From: Novosphingobium aureum
Lineage (GTDB): Bacteria > Pseudomonadota > Alphaproteobacteria > Sphingomonadales > Sphingomonadaceae
DNA: 64,000 nt
Direction: 5' to 3'
Assembly (NCBI RefSeq): GCF_015865035.1
Contig: NZ_JADZGI010000001.1
Location: forward strand, 1,178,001 to 1,242,000
Shown: positions 50,492 to 59,333 of the stretch, piece by piece
How positions within the stretch are numbered: the stretch's first letter is position 1
Layout of the letters: each line of letters begins with the position of its first letter
The notes under the pieces: model-generated
Seen by the model: only the letters and a program-made list of their open reading frames with translations
Database searches by the model: none
Told to the model about the DNA's origin: nothing
Program-made: the position numbers and the translations under genes

Positions 50492-52033
50492 TCAGTCTTG
50501 TGCGTCGGTCTCTGCGTCTAGCTTGGCCGACCAGCGGGTGAAGTGCGGAACGGCCAGAGCGGCGCTCCGGACCTTTTCGTAGGCCGCTCCGATCTTCAGG
50601 ACTTTTTCGTCCTGCCACTGCCCAGCGATGAACGAAAGCCCGACCGGGAGGCCTTCGACTGCCCCCATCGGCACGGTAAGATGAGGATAGCCAGCGATGG
50701 CGGCCAGAGAGCCAGCGCCGATACCGCCGAAGTGATCGCCATTGACCAGGTCTATCGTCCAGGCTGGGCCCCCGGTGGGAGAGATCAGCACCGCGACCTG
50801 GTTGCGCGCCATCAGCGCATCGATCCCCTCGGGGCCGGCAAGTCGGAACGCATTCGATCGCGCGTCGTGGTATGCGGCTTCGTCGGTGGTCGTGAGCGCT
50901 TCTTCGAAAGTCTCTTGCCCGTAAAAGCGCAGTTCCTCCTCGGCGTGAGCCTTGTTGAAGGCGATAAGGCCAGCAAGGTCGCGGGCCGGGGGCTCGCCAG
51001 GCAGTGAAGCGAGATAGGCCGCGATGCCTTCTCGAAATTCATAATTCAGCACGGTATTTTCACCCTGCCACATCGCCGGGTCGGGTGAGAAATCGATGTC
51101 GACGATGGTCGCTCCTGCGCGGCGCATGTCGGACAAGGCTTGTTCGAGCAAGGCCGTCACGCCAGGCATCTTTCCAGACTGCTTGCGCAAGACCCCGATC
51201 CGCAAGCCCTGGAGGCTCGCTGTGGCCAGCCCGCGAGTAAAGTCGATCGCATGCGCGTCAGCCTGCGCCGTCGCCGGGTCGGCAGCATCGCGTCCGGCCA
51301 TCGCACTCAGCAGCCGGGCGGCATCGCGCACGCTGTTCGTCATCGGTCCTGCGGTATCCTGGCTCGAACTGATCGGAACCACCAGGCTTCGGCTGACAAG
51401 CCCGACCGTGGGCTTGAAGCCGACGATACCATTTGCCGAAGCGGGACAGGTTATCGAACCGTCGGTCTCGGTGCCGATTGCCGCCCAGGCTAGTCCTGCC
51501 GCGACAGCAGCGCCGCTGCCCGCCGAAGACCCACAAGGGCTGCGGTCGATGGCATGGGGGTTTTTCGTCTGGCCGCCGACCGCGCTCCAGCCACTCGAGG
51601 AGCGGTTGCCGCGGAAGTTCGCCCATTCCGACAAGTTGGTCTTGCCCGTGATCACTGCGCCTGCAGCCCTCAGGCGCGCGACAAGCGGTGCGTCGCGTCC
51701 GGTCATGTTGTCCTTGAGGGCAAGGCTCCCGGCAGTTGTGGGCATGTCACGTGTCTCAATGTTGTCCTTCACCAGTACAGCCAGACCCGAGAGTTCACCT
51801 TTGGCCTTCGCTGCCTTGATCGATGCGTCTGGTGCCAGGGTAATCACGGCATTGAGCTGCGGCCCGGCATTGTCGATTTGTGCGATCCTTTCGCGATAGG
51901 ACGCTGGACTTAGCGGTGTCTGTATAGCCGGATCACCGAAGGCTGGCGTTGTCGCTAGCGCGAGCGGCAGAATGCCGAACGCGCACCCACGGGCGACGCA
52001 GCGCGGCGCGTTACTTTTATTGAGCGATACCAT
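50492..52033 (-). CDS. Amidase signature family protein, exported
   Basis: The 513-residue amidase has a signal peptide (MVSLNKSNAPRCVARGCAFGILPLALATTPAFG). The Ser-cisSer-Lys triad is visible: Lys in GLAVLVKDNIETRDMPTTAGS, cis-Ser in SPCGSSAGSGAAVAAGL and Ser nucleophile region GTETDGSITCPASANGIVGFKPTVG. The SSQDTAGPM block and the C-terminal GYPHLTVPMGAVEGLPVGLSFI are typical. Export suggests a scavenging or envelope role rather than Glu-tRNA amidation. The start was set at the ATG at 52033, in front of the signal. It is convergent with tig. Confidence 0.9.
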   Translation of the reverse strand: MVSLNKSNAPRCVARGCAFGILPLALATTPAFGDPAIQTPLSPASYRERIAQIDNAGPQLNAVITLAPDASIKAAKAKGELSGLAVLVKDNIETRDMPTTAGSLALKDNMTGRDAPLVARLRAAGAVITGKTNLSEWANFRGNRSSSGWSAVGGQTKNPHAIDRSPCGSSAGSGAAVAAGLAWAAIGTETDGSITCPASANGIVGFKPTVGLVSRSLVVPISSSQDTAGPMTNSVRDAARLLSAMAGRDAADPATAQADAHAIDFTRGLATASLQGLRIGVLRKQSGKMPGVTALLEQALSDMRRAGATIVDIDFSPDPAMWQGENTVLNYEFREGIAAYLASLPGEPPARDLAGLIAFNKAHAEEELRFYGQETFEEALTTTDEAAYHDARSNAFRLAGPEGIDALMARNQVAVLISPTGGPAWTIDLVNGDHFGGIGAGSLAAIAGYPHLTVPMGAVEGLPVGLSFIAGQWQDEKVLKIGAAYEKVRSAALAVPHFTRWSAKLDAETDAQD

Positions 52034-52139
52034 TGCCGATTGCCCCCTTGCCTGTCTTGTTGCGAGACAGCGTGCATGCCCGAGGGGCGGTTCACAATGC
52101 GATTGTGCCAATCCATGCACCGATTGATGGGTTAAAGCC

Positions 52140-52168
52140 CTTGAACATCGGGGATAGGCACGCGAAAT
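52140..52168 (+). promoter_or_regulatory. Possible heat-shock-type promoter of clpP
   Basis: CTTGAA at 52140-52145 resembles the sigma-32 -35 consensus. A weak -10-like CGAAAT lies about 16-17 bases downstream, some 30 bp before the clpP start. The -10 match is poor, so this is tentative. clpP is a sigma-32 target in many proteobacteria, and rpoH itself is at 59334-60245. Confidence 0.25.
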
Positions 52169-52195
52169 AAGGCGGGCAACCAGATGAGGACTCCA

Positions 52196-52864
52196 ATGCT
52201 CGACCTGTTTGGCGCGTCAGGCGCTCAAGGAAAATTCACCACCGATCCCGTGACCGGTGCACTCGTGCCGATGGTCGTCGAGCAGACCAGCCGGGGTGAA
52301 CGCAGCTTCGACATCTACTCGCGCCTTCTGCGCGAGCGCATCGTCTTCGTGACCGGTCAGGTCGAGGACCATATGGCCTCGCTTATCGTCGCGCAGCTGC
52401 TGTTCCTGGAATCGGAAAATCCGTCCAAGGATATCTCGATGTACATCAACTCGCCGGGCGGTGTCGTCACGGCGGGCATGGCGATCCATGACACCATGCA
52501 GTACATCAAGCCGCGCATCTCGACGGTGTGCATCGGCCAGGCGGCCTCGATGGGCAGCTTCCTGCTCGCCGCAGGTGAGCCGGGTATGCGCATCGCGCTG
52601 CCCAATGCCCGCATCATGGTGCACCAGCCTTCGGGCGGTGCGCAGGGCATGGCCTCGGACATCGAGATCCAGGCCCGCGAAATCCTGCGCATGCGCCGCC
52701 GCCTCAACGATCTCTACGTGAAGTACACGGGCAAGTCGCTCGACGAGATCGAAAAGGCGATGGATCGCGACACCTTCCTCGAGGCCGAGGAAGCACTCGC
52801 TTTCGGTCTCGTCGACAAGGTTTTTGAAACAAGGCCGGACGCTGACAAGCCGTCGGAAGGCTGA
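52196..52864 (+). CDS. clpP: ATP-dependent Clp protease proteolytic subunit
   Basis: ClpP is the serine protease chamber of ClpXP. The protein (222 residues from this start) has the Ser in CIGQAASMGSFLLAAGEPG, the His in ARIMVHQPSGG and a C-terminal DRDTFLEAEEALAFGLVDKV. Family regions YSRLLRERIVFVTGQVEDHMASLIVAQLLFLESE and YINSPGGVVTAGMAIHDTMQYIKP are intact. The ATG at 52196 is preceded by GAGGA at 5 bases; an ATG at 52184 in frame is the alternative. clpX follows after 140 bp. Confidence 0.96.
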   Translation: MLDLFGASGAQGKFTTDPVTGALVPMVVEQTSRGERSFDIYSRLLRERIVFVTGQVEDHMASLIVAQLLFLESENPSKDISMYINSPGGVVTAGMAIHDTMQYIKPRISTVCIGQAASMGSFLLAAGEPGMRIALPNARIMVHQPSGGAQGMASDIEIQAREILRMRRRLNDLYVKYTGKSLDEIEKAMDRDTFLEAEEALAFGLVDKVFETRPDADKPSEG

Positions 52865-52963
52865 CAAGAGGTGACGGGCAGGGAGGGGCACTCGCCGTAG
52901 CGCCCCTTCAGCCCACCTCAAGGCTGACCGCATAGGATTGCAAAACCGGCCCGTCACAAGGTA

Positions 52964-52977
52964 GACTCGTACGAGTC
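52964..52977. promoter_or_regulatory. 14-bp palindrome upstream of clpX
   Basis: GACTCGTACGAGTC is a perfect palindrome centred 34 bp upstream of the clpX ATG, in the clpP-clpX gap. It could be an operator or an mRNA hairpin; no factor can be named. Confidence 0.3.
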
Positions 52978-53004
52978 GGCCCCCAGAATGGGCATAGATG
53001 GAAA

Positions 53005-54267
53005 ATGACGAAATTGAGCGGATCTGACGCGAAAAGCACCCTGTACTGCAGCTTCTGCGGCAAGTCGCAGCACGAAGTGCGCAAGCTGATCGCGGGCCCC
53101 ACGGTCTTTATCTGCGACGAATGCGTCGAGCTTTGCAACGACATCATTCGCGAAGAGACCAAGGCCGGGATCGCGGGCAAGAAGGACGGCGGCGTGCCGT
53201 CGCCGCGCGAAATCTGCGAGACGCTGAACGATTACGTGATCGGGCAGGAGCGCGCCAAGCGTGTGCTCTCGGTGGCCGTGCACAATCACTACAAGCGCCT
53301 CAAGCACTCGGGCAAGCAGGGCGACGTCGAGCTGTCGAAGTCGAACATCCTGCTCGTTGGGCCGACCGGTTCGGGCAAGACCCTGCTCGCACAGACGCTG
53401 GCCAAGACCTTCGACGTGCCCTTCACGATGGCTGACGCCACCACGCTGACCGAAGCCGGTTACGTGGGCGAGGATGTCGAGAACATCATTCTCAAGCTGC
53501 TTCAGGCTTCCGACTACAATGTCGAGAAGGCGCAGCACGGCATCGTCTACATCGACGAGATCGACAAGATCAGCCGCAAGGCCGAAAACCCGTCGATTAC
53601 GCGCGATGTGTCGGGCGAGGGCGTGCAGCAGGCTCTTCTGAAGCTGATGGAAGGCACCACTGCCTCGGTGCCGCCGCAGGGCGGGCGCAAGCATCCGCAG
53701 CAGGAATTCCTGCAGGTCGACACCACGAACATCCTGTTCATCTGCGGTGGCGCCTTCGCGGGTCTCGAGAAGATCATCGGCGACCGCCTCCAGAAGCGTT
53801 CGATCGGTTTCGGTGCGCACGTCGCCGATCCCGACAAGCGCCGCGTGGGCGAACTGCTCCAGAAGAGCGAGCCGGAAGATCTTCTGAAGTTCGGCCTCAT
53901 CCCCGAATTCGTCGGTCGTCTGCCGGTCATCGCGACGCTCGAGGATCTCGACATCGCGGCCCTCGTGATGATCCTCAAGGAGCCCAAGAACGCACTGGTC
54001 AAGCAGTACGCCAAGCTCTTCGATCTAGAGGATGTGGAGCTTACGTTCACCGACGAGGCGCTCGAGGCGATTGCCCAGAAGGCCATCGATCGCAAGACCG
54101 GTGCGCGCGGTCTGCGCTCGATCGTCGAGGGACTGCTGCTCGACACCATGTTCGACCTGCCGACCGAAGAGGACATCGCCGAAGTCGTTGTCGATGCCGA
54201 CGTCGTTGCGGGCCGCAAGGAGCCGATACGCGTTCTCAAGGGCGACAAGGCCGAAGAGGCCGCCTGA
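53005..54267 (+). CDS. clpX: ATP-dependent Clp protease ATP-binding subunit ClpX
   Basis: The 420-residue AAA+ unfoldase has an N-terminal zinc-binding domain (CSFCGKSQHEVRKLIAGPTVFICDECVELC). The Walker A is LLVGPTGSGKTLLAQTLA and the Walker B is IVYIDEIDKISRK. The pore and sensor regions include GFGAHVAD and the C-terminal GARGLRSIVEGLLLDTMFDLP. Length and order are standard. It is downstream of clpP with its own gap of 140 bp. Confidence 0.98.
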   Translation: MTKLSGSDAKSTLYCSFCGKSQHEVRKLIAGPTVFICDECVELCNDIIREETKAGIAGKKDGGVPSPREICETLNDYVIGQERAKRVLSVAVHNHYKRLKHSGKQGDVELSKSNILLVGPTGSGKTLLAQTLAKTFDVPFTMADATTLTEAGYVGEDVENIILKLLQASDYNVEKAQHGIVYIDEIDKISRKAENPSITRDVSGEGVQQALLKLMEGTTASVPPQGGRKHPQQEFLQVDTTNILFICGGAFAGLEKIIGDRLQKRSIGFGAHVADPDKRRVGELLQKSEPEDLLKFGLIPEFVGRLPVIATLEDLDIAALVMILKEPKNALVKQYAKLFDLEDVELTFTDEALEAIAQKAIDRKTGARGLRSIVEGLLLDTMFDLPTEEDIAEVVVDADVVAGRKEPIRVLKGDKAEEAA

Positions 54268-54290
54268 GCGGATTTCATCGCCAAATCGAC

Positions 54291-54332
54291 AAAAGGGCCT
54301 GTTCGGGATATTCGGACAGGCCCTTTTTCTTT
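54291..54332. terminator. Intrinsic terminator after clpX
   Basis: AGGGCCTGTTCGG and the complementary CGGACAGGCCCT form a strong stem (about 54294-54325; one mismatch) followed by TTTTTCTTT. It is preceded by AAAA, so it may also serve the convergent cation-efflux gene (stop at 54382). Confidence 0.9.
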
Positions 54333-54381
54333 GTCCGCGGTGCTGTTGAATACCGTGAGGGCCGCAGCGATGCGCCGGGCG

Positions 54382-55443
54382 TCAGACCACTGCGTCGCTC
54401 TCGAGCGCGCAACAGGCGGCAGGGTCGCTTTCAATCTGGATGGTGGGGTGGCCGATGTCGAAGCGCTCGGCGAGCAAGCCGGCGAGCTCTGCGAGAAAGG
54501 CATCGCCCGGGGAGCCATTTGGCATCACCAGATGCGCGGTGAGCGCAGTCTCGGTCGTGCTCATCGGCCAGATATGCAGGTCGTGAACGCGGGTGACCCC
54601 GGGCTGAGACTCCAGGAGTTCGCGAACGGCTCCGGCCTCGATGCTGTCGGGAACCGCCAACATGGCCATCTTCAGCGAATCGCGTAGCAGCCCCCAGCTC
54701 GACCAGGCGATGACCGCGGTGATGACCAGCGACGTGAGCGGATCGAGCAGGGCGAAGCCGGTCACGCTGATCGCCAGGCCAGCAACGACCACACCCGCCG
54801 AGACCGCAGCATCGGCCATGAGGTGGACGAAGGCGGCACGCAAGTTGAGGTCGCTCTTCGAGCCTTTGGCGAAGAGCATTGCGGAGAGTGCGTTGACGGC
54901 AATGCCTATGGCCGCGACGACCATCATCATCGTGCCCTCGACCGGAGCCGGGTCGGTGAGGCGGCGGATTGTTTCCACCAGAATGGCACCGATAGTGGCC
55001 CACAGCAGCGCGGCATTGGCGATCGCTGCGAGGATCGAGGAACTCTTGAGCCCATAGGTGAAGCGTTGTGAGGGTGGGCGCTTGGCAAGAACGTTGGCCG
55101 TCCAGGCCAGTATGAGCGAAAGCACGTCGCTCAGGTTGTGTCCGGCATCGGCCAGAAGCGCCATCGATCCGCCGATGACGCCGGCGGCCAGTTCGGCCAG
55201 AACGAAGGCTACGTTCAGTCCCACGGCAATTGCGAAGGCTCGTCCGACTTTGCCATCGGGGGGCGTTACATGGTGATGGTGGCCGTGATGACCGTGATGG
55301 CCGTGCTGATGCCCGTGGCCATGATGGTGGTCGTCCCGATCATTGGCTGTGCGATGCTGGCGGGAGGTCCCGGTCTCTGGTCGCGAATCCATGCGGGATG
55401 GTGTCGCAGCCGCTGCTCCAGGCATCAAGCTATGACGTAACAT
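54382..55443 (-). CDS. Cation diffusion facilitator (CzcD/ZitB-type)
   Basis: The 353-residue inner-membrane Zn2+/Co2+/Cd2+ exporter has a His-rich cytosolic N-terminus (DDHHHGHGHQHGHHGHHGHHHH, about 37-58). Six transmembrane helices follow, the second carrying the metal site HNLSD after ALLADAG and the fifth region HLMADAAVSAG. The C-terminal cytosolic domain has VHDLHIWPMSTTETALTAHLVMP. It is expected to swap the metal ion for protons. The start at 55443 is arbitrary among three ATGs (55443, 55425, 55392). It stands alone, convergent with clpX. Confidence 0.92.
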   Translation of the reverse strand: MLRHSLMPGAAAATPSRMDSRPETGTSRQHRTANDRDDHHHGHGHQHGHHGHHGHHHHVTPPDGKVGRAFAIAVGLNVAFVLAELAAGVIGGSMALLADAGHNLSDVLSLILAWTANVLAKRPPSQRFTYGLKSSSILAAIANAALLWATIGAILVETIRRLTDPAPVEGTMMMVVAAIGIAVNALSAMLFAKGSKSDLNLRAAFVHLMADAAVSAGVVVAGLAISVTGFALLDPLTSLVITAVIAWSSWGLLRDSLKMAMLAVPDSIEAGAVRELLESQPGVTRVHDLHIWPMSTTETALTAHLVMPNGSPGDAFLAELAGLLAERFDIGHPTIQIESDPAACCALESDAVV

Positions 55444-55757
55444 GTCATCGCCATTTCAATGCCTTGGCAATTTCCCGTACCCTTACGCAAGATTCGAGAA
55501 GGCTTGCGTAGTGATATTTCTGCCGCAGTGCACAATTACAACAGTCTTGCAAGGCTATGAAAAATAAGAAGAAAAATTTCGGATAACGGTAAAGTTCACG
55601 TTTGTGCCTTGAAATTGCTGGCCTGCGGGAACGGAATGAATCCCAACCGTCAGAAAGTTGTCATATGGCCCTGCGCATAGCGGCCGCAGCAAACCTGTGG
55701 CGGCTCTCTCCCGTCGCAAGTTGCATCCACCCAGTCTGAGATTTTCAGGGGGCCTAG
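55444..55757. other. Intergenic promoter region of the TonB receptor gene
   Basis: These 314 bp, relatively AT-rich in the middle (ttgcaaggctatgaaaaataagaagaaa...), lie between divergent genes. They hold an inverted repeat TACGCAAG (55484-55491) and CTTGCGTA (55503-55510) with an 11-bp spacer. I see no protein or RNA gene. The receptor start is preceded by CAGGGGGCC. Confidence 0.5.
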
Positions 55758-58244
55758 ATGAAGTTCCAGTCCATTCTTAACACCGCCACGAGCGCGCTCG
55801 CCGTCGGTACCGCATTCCTCGCCATTCCCGCCTTCGCGCAGTCGACCGCGTCGACCGAGTTCGAAGAAGGCGCCATCGTTGTCAGCGGCCTTCGCGAGAC
55901 CGCAGTCGGCGGCATTGACATTCCCGAGACCCCGAAGGCCAAGGTTGCCATCACTCAGGAACTGATCGCGCGTCAGCAGGCGGGCCAGACGATCAACCAG
56001 ACCCTGAACCTTGTTCCCGGCGTCAGCTTCACCAACAACGACCCCTGGGGCTCGCTGGGTGGCTCGTTCACCGTGCGCGGCTTCGGTGCAGATCGCGTTT
56101 CGCAGACGATTGACGGTATTCCGCTCAACGACTCCGGCAACTATGCCATGTACACCAACCAGATGGTGGACCCCGAGCTGATCTCGGCCGCGACCGTCAG
56201 TCTCGGTTCGACCGACGTCGACAGCCCGACCGCGTCGGCAGCGGGCGGTACGATCAACATCTCGACCAAGACCCCGGATGACGACTTCGGCGTCATGACC
56301 AGCATGTCGATGGGTGACGTGATCGCTCGCGGCAATGACGACAGCCGCCTGATGTATCGTGCTTTCGTCAAGATCGAGACCGGCGAGATCACGAATTTCG
56401 GTACGAAGGCCTGGATTTCCGCCTCGACGACCGAGAACAAGTCGACGTTCTCGAACTACGGCGGCGTCAACAAGCAGCAGTACAACGCCAAGATCTATCA
56501 GCCGATCGGCGACAATGGCGACTTCATCTCGGTTGCCGGGCACTACAACGAGAACCGTAACAATTTCAACGGTTCGCCATTTGGCTTCTACGGTGACCTG
56601 TCTGATTACGGGGTGCAGGAGCCTGGTGATCGCTTCTACGACTTGTACGACGGTACGCCCTGCACCACCGTCGAGGGCACCTTTGGGGTACAGGATAGCT
56701 ACAACTCGTGCGGTACCCCGTTCGAGCGCCGTTACAACCCGTCGAACACCGGCAACATTCGCGTCCAGTCGCGTTTCACGCTGGCTGATGACCTGATCCT
56801 CAACGTTGAGCCGAGCTACCAGTACGTCAAGGCGAACGGTGGCGGCACCTCGGTGGGTTACGAAGGTCTTTCACCGGATGGTCTGACCGGCGGTTTCTAC
56901 ATGACCGATCCGAATAACCCGGCCCGTCCCACCCGTTCGACTCAGTACTACTACTTCGGTGGTACGGACCTCAATGGTGACGGCGACACGCTGGACTACG
57001 TGACCATCCTTTCGCCGAGCCAGACCCAGACGCGTCGTTTCGGCGTCATCGCCAACCTGACGTGGGACATCAGCGACAACAATCGCGTTCGTGTCGCCTA
57101 CACGTTCGACCGTGCGCGTCACCGCCAGACCGGTACCGCAGGCTTCCTCAAGCCGAATGCCGAGCCCTACGACGTCTTCCCGATCAACGATCCGATCCTC
57201 GACGCCGATGGCATCGCGCCGCAGAAGCGCAACCGCAAGTCGATCGCGATGCTCAACCAGATTTCGGGCGAGTACCGCGGTTCGTTCATGGACGATTCGC
57301 TGATTGTCCAGTTGGGCGCGCGCATGCCGTTCTTCGAACGCGAACTGAACCAGTACTGCGTCACCACCGACACCGACGGCAATGTGAATTGTCCGAATGG
57401 CGGGGCCGCCATCGCACAGTACTTGGATCTCTACCCGGATAACGGCGCTCCGGGCAGCAAGACCATCAAGTACGACAAGCTGCTGCCCAACCTCGGTGTG
57501 ACCTACAAGTTCACCCCGGAAGTCAGCGTTTTCGGTAGCTACGCAAAGAACCTCTCGGTTCCCGGTACCGATGCGCTCTACGGCACCTTCTATAGCAACA
57601 ATCCGCCGGTCGCCGAGACTTCGGATGCTGTTGATCTGGGGCTTCGCTTCCAGTCGGGCAACATTCAGGCGCAGGTTTCGGGTTGGTACAACGGGTACAA
57701 CAACCGCCTCGCCAGTGCCTACAACGCCGATTGCGATTGCACGATCACCCGTAACCTCGGCAAGGTCGAAACCTACGGCATTGATGGCAACGTCTCCTGG
57801 CGTCCGATCCCCGAAGTGCTGGTCTATGTCTTCGGTTCGTACCTGAAGTCGGAAATCCAGGACGACGTCGAGATCGGGGACGGTGAGTTTGCCGCCACCG
57901 CAGGCAAGCGCCAGTCGGGTGCTCCGAAGTATAGCTTCGGTGGACGCATCGAAGGTTCGCTCGGCCCCGTCGACCTTGGCGTACAGGCAAAGCGTACCGG
58001 TACGCGTTACCTGACCGACACCAACTCGATCAGCCTGCCGGGTTACACGGTCGTCGATCTCGACGCTCGTATCTCGCTCGCTGGCCTGAACCTCGACAAG
58101 TCGTACTTCCAGCTGAACCTCAACAACCTCTTCGACGAGGTTTACATCGGTTCGGCCTCGACCGGCCTGACCTCGCCTTCGAACAACTATGTGAACATCG
58201 GTTCGCCGCGTTCGATCATGGGCTCGTTCATCATGCAGTTCTGA
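55758..58244 (+). CDS. TonB-dependent receptor
   Basis: The 828-residue outer-membrane receptor has a signal peptide (MKFQSILNTATSALAVGTAFLAIPAFA) and a TonB-box-like EGAIVVSGLR. The plug domain runs about 60-175 (INQTLNLVPGVSFTNNDPWGSLGGSFTVRGFGADRVSQTIDGIPLNDSGNY). The beta-barrel domain ends in the C-terminal aromatic SIMGSFIMQF. It imports an unidentified ligand (siderophore, vitamin or polymer). The nearest TonB-like gene is at 8978. It lies far from iron or sugar genes, so the ligand stays unknown. Confidence 0.93.
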   Translation: MKFQSILNTATSALAVGTAFLAIPAFAQSTASTEFEEGAIVVSGLRETAVGGIDIPETPKAKVAITQELIARQQAGQTINQTLNLVPGVSFTNNDPWGSLGGSFTVRGFGADRVSQTIDGIPLNDSGNYAMYTNQMVDPELISAATVSLGSTDVDSPTASAAGGTINISTKTPDDDFGVMTSMSMGDVIARGNDDSRLMYRAFVKIETGEITNFGTKAWISASTTENKSTFSNYGGVNKQQYNAKIYQPIGDNGDFISVAGHYNENRNNFNGSPFGFYGDLSDYGVQEPGDRFYDLYDGTPCTTVEGTFGVQDSYNSCGTPFERRYNPSNTGNIRVQSRFTLADDLILNVEPSYQYVKANGGGTSVGYEGLSPDGLTGGFYMTDPNNPARPTRSTQYYYFGGTDLNGDGDTLDYVTILSPSQTQTRRFGVIANLTWDISDNNRVRVAYTFDRARHRQTGTAGFLKPNAEPYDVFPINDPILDADGIAPQKRNRKSIAMLNQISGEYRGSFMDDSLIVQLGARMPFFERELNQYCVTTDTDGNVNCPNGGAAIAQYLDLYPDNGAPGSKTIKYDKLLPNLGVTYKFTPEVSVFGSYAKNLSVPGTDALYGTFYSNNPPVAETSDAVDLGLRFQSGNIQAQVSGWYNGYNNRLASAYNADCDCTITRNLGKVETYGIDGNVSWRPIPEVLVYVFGSYLKSEIQDDVEIGDGEFAATAGKRQSGAPKYSFGGRIEGSLGPVDLGVQAKRTGTRYLTDTNSISLPGYTVVDLDARISLAGLNLDKSYFQLNLNNLFDEVYIGSASTGLTSPSNNYVNIGSPRSIMGSFIMQF

Positions 58245-58275
58245 TCTTCAACGATCAGGCCGCATGGCACGAAAA

Positions 58276-58310
58276 AGAGGGGAGGGGCTTTCGGGCCTCT
58301 CCCCTTTTTC
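58276..58310 (+). terminator. Intrinsic terminator after the TonB receptor gene
   Basis: GAGGGGAGGGGC-TTTC-GGGCCTCTCCCC forms a strong stem with one mismatch, preceded by AAAAA and followed by TTTTTCG. It lies 31 bp past the receptor stop. Confidence 0.9.
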
Positions 58311-58439
58311 GTGTCGCAGGCCGACGTACAGGGATCTTGCCTGTCATTGTTACGTGCTCGCCCGGTTCGGGCTGCTCATCTTGGACCTTCCCCGTAAAGA
58401 AGATCGTGGACGAGGGCTCTCTTCCGGGGTCGCGGGAGA

Positions 58440-59105
58440 CTACTGGTAGACGCAGGCGTCGTAGCCGCTCGCACGCACAGTGTTGATGCGTGCAGCGATG
58501 GTGCTGCCATAGCGGCGCACGAAACCATGTGGGTTCTTGACGCTACGGGTCTTGGGGCTGGGCAGGGCTGCTGCCATGCGCGCGGCCTCGAGCCGGCTCA
58601 GATTGGCCGCGGACTTGCCAAAGTAACGCTGGGCGCCTGCCTCGACGCCGTAGGTGCCGATCCCGGTCTCGGCGACATTGAGGTAGACCTCCATGATCCG
58701 CCGTTTGTCCCAGAGCGCCTCGACGAGGAAGGTGAACCAGACCTCGAGGCCCTTTCGCAGGTAGCGCGTCCAGCCCTCGCCCTGCCACAGGAATACGTTC
58801 TTGGCGGTCTGCTGACTGATCGTTGAGCCACCGCGAAGGCGTCCACCTTCGGCATTGCGCTTCATCGCGCTTTCGATGGCATCGCTGTCGAAACCGTCGT
58901 GACTGCAGAACTTTGAATCTTCCGCTCCGATTGCAGCGGCGACCATGTTGCGATCGATGTTCTCGAGCGGCTCCCAATCCTTGGTGATACCGTTGGCATC
59001 GGTGATCATCGTGACCGTCACGGGTGGCGGCACGACCCGATATAGCGCGGTTATCGCGACGCTGAGAACGACGAACCAGATTACGATCTTGGCGACGAGG
59101 CGCAT
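58440..59105 (-). CDS. mtgA: Monofunctional biosynthetic peptidoglycan transglycosylase
   Basis: MtgA polymerises lipid II glycan strands without a transpeptidase domain. The 221-residue protein has one N-terminal transmembrane helix (MRLVAKIVIWFVVLSVAITALYRVV). The GT51 motifs are AAAIGAEDSKFCSHDGFD (catalytic Glu), RGGSTISQQTAKNVFLW, KRRIMEVYLNVAETG, YFGKSAANLSRLEAARMAAALPSP. The ATG at 59105 was chosen at the membrane anchor; the longer frame from 59243 is less likely. Length fits MtgA. Confidence 0.95.
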   Translation of the reverse strand: MRLVAKIVIWFVVLSVAITALYRVVPPPVTVTMITDANGITKDWEPLENIDRNMVAAAIGAEDSKFCSHDGFDSDAIESAMKRNAEGGRLRGGSTISQQTAKNVFLWQGEGWTRYLRKGLEVWFTFLVEALWDKRRIMEVYLNVAETGIGTYGVEAGAQRYFGKSAANLSRLEAARMAAALPSPKTRSVKNPHGFVRRYGSTIAARINTVRASGYDACVYQ

Positions 59106-59225
59106 GGGCAGCTTGGCTCCGGGGAGGGTGTAACGGATGCGGAGGCCTTGTGCCCCCTTGGGCGATCTAGACCGATCCCGGGGACCTGCGCCAGACCCGC
59201 CAATTAGAGAAATGGTGTCGAGACA

Positions 59226-59267
59226 TGAAAAAGGCCGGAGCACCTAACGGTGGTCCGGCCTTTTTCA
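59226..59267. terminator. Intrinsic terminator downstream of rpoH
   Basis: AAAAAGGCCGGA (from 59228) and TCCGGCCTTTTT (to 59265) flank an inner stem with ACC/GGT and a short loop. It is symmetrical, so it works on either strand; on the minus strand it is the rpoH terminator. Confidence 0.9.
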
Positions 59268-59333
59268 ATTTTGTTCGGCCTGAAGGCTCAAGAACGGCGG
59301 CGAAGCGGCAATGCTCGCTCAGGCGCCGCTCAA

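Noticed and set aside
55660..55690. GGAAC-like sequence near the TonB receptor as a general-stress (EcfG) promoter
   Set aside because: The distance to the following CGT is about 15 and the -10 half does not match CGTT, so the call is not supported.
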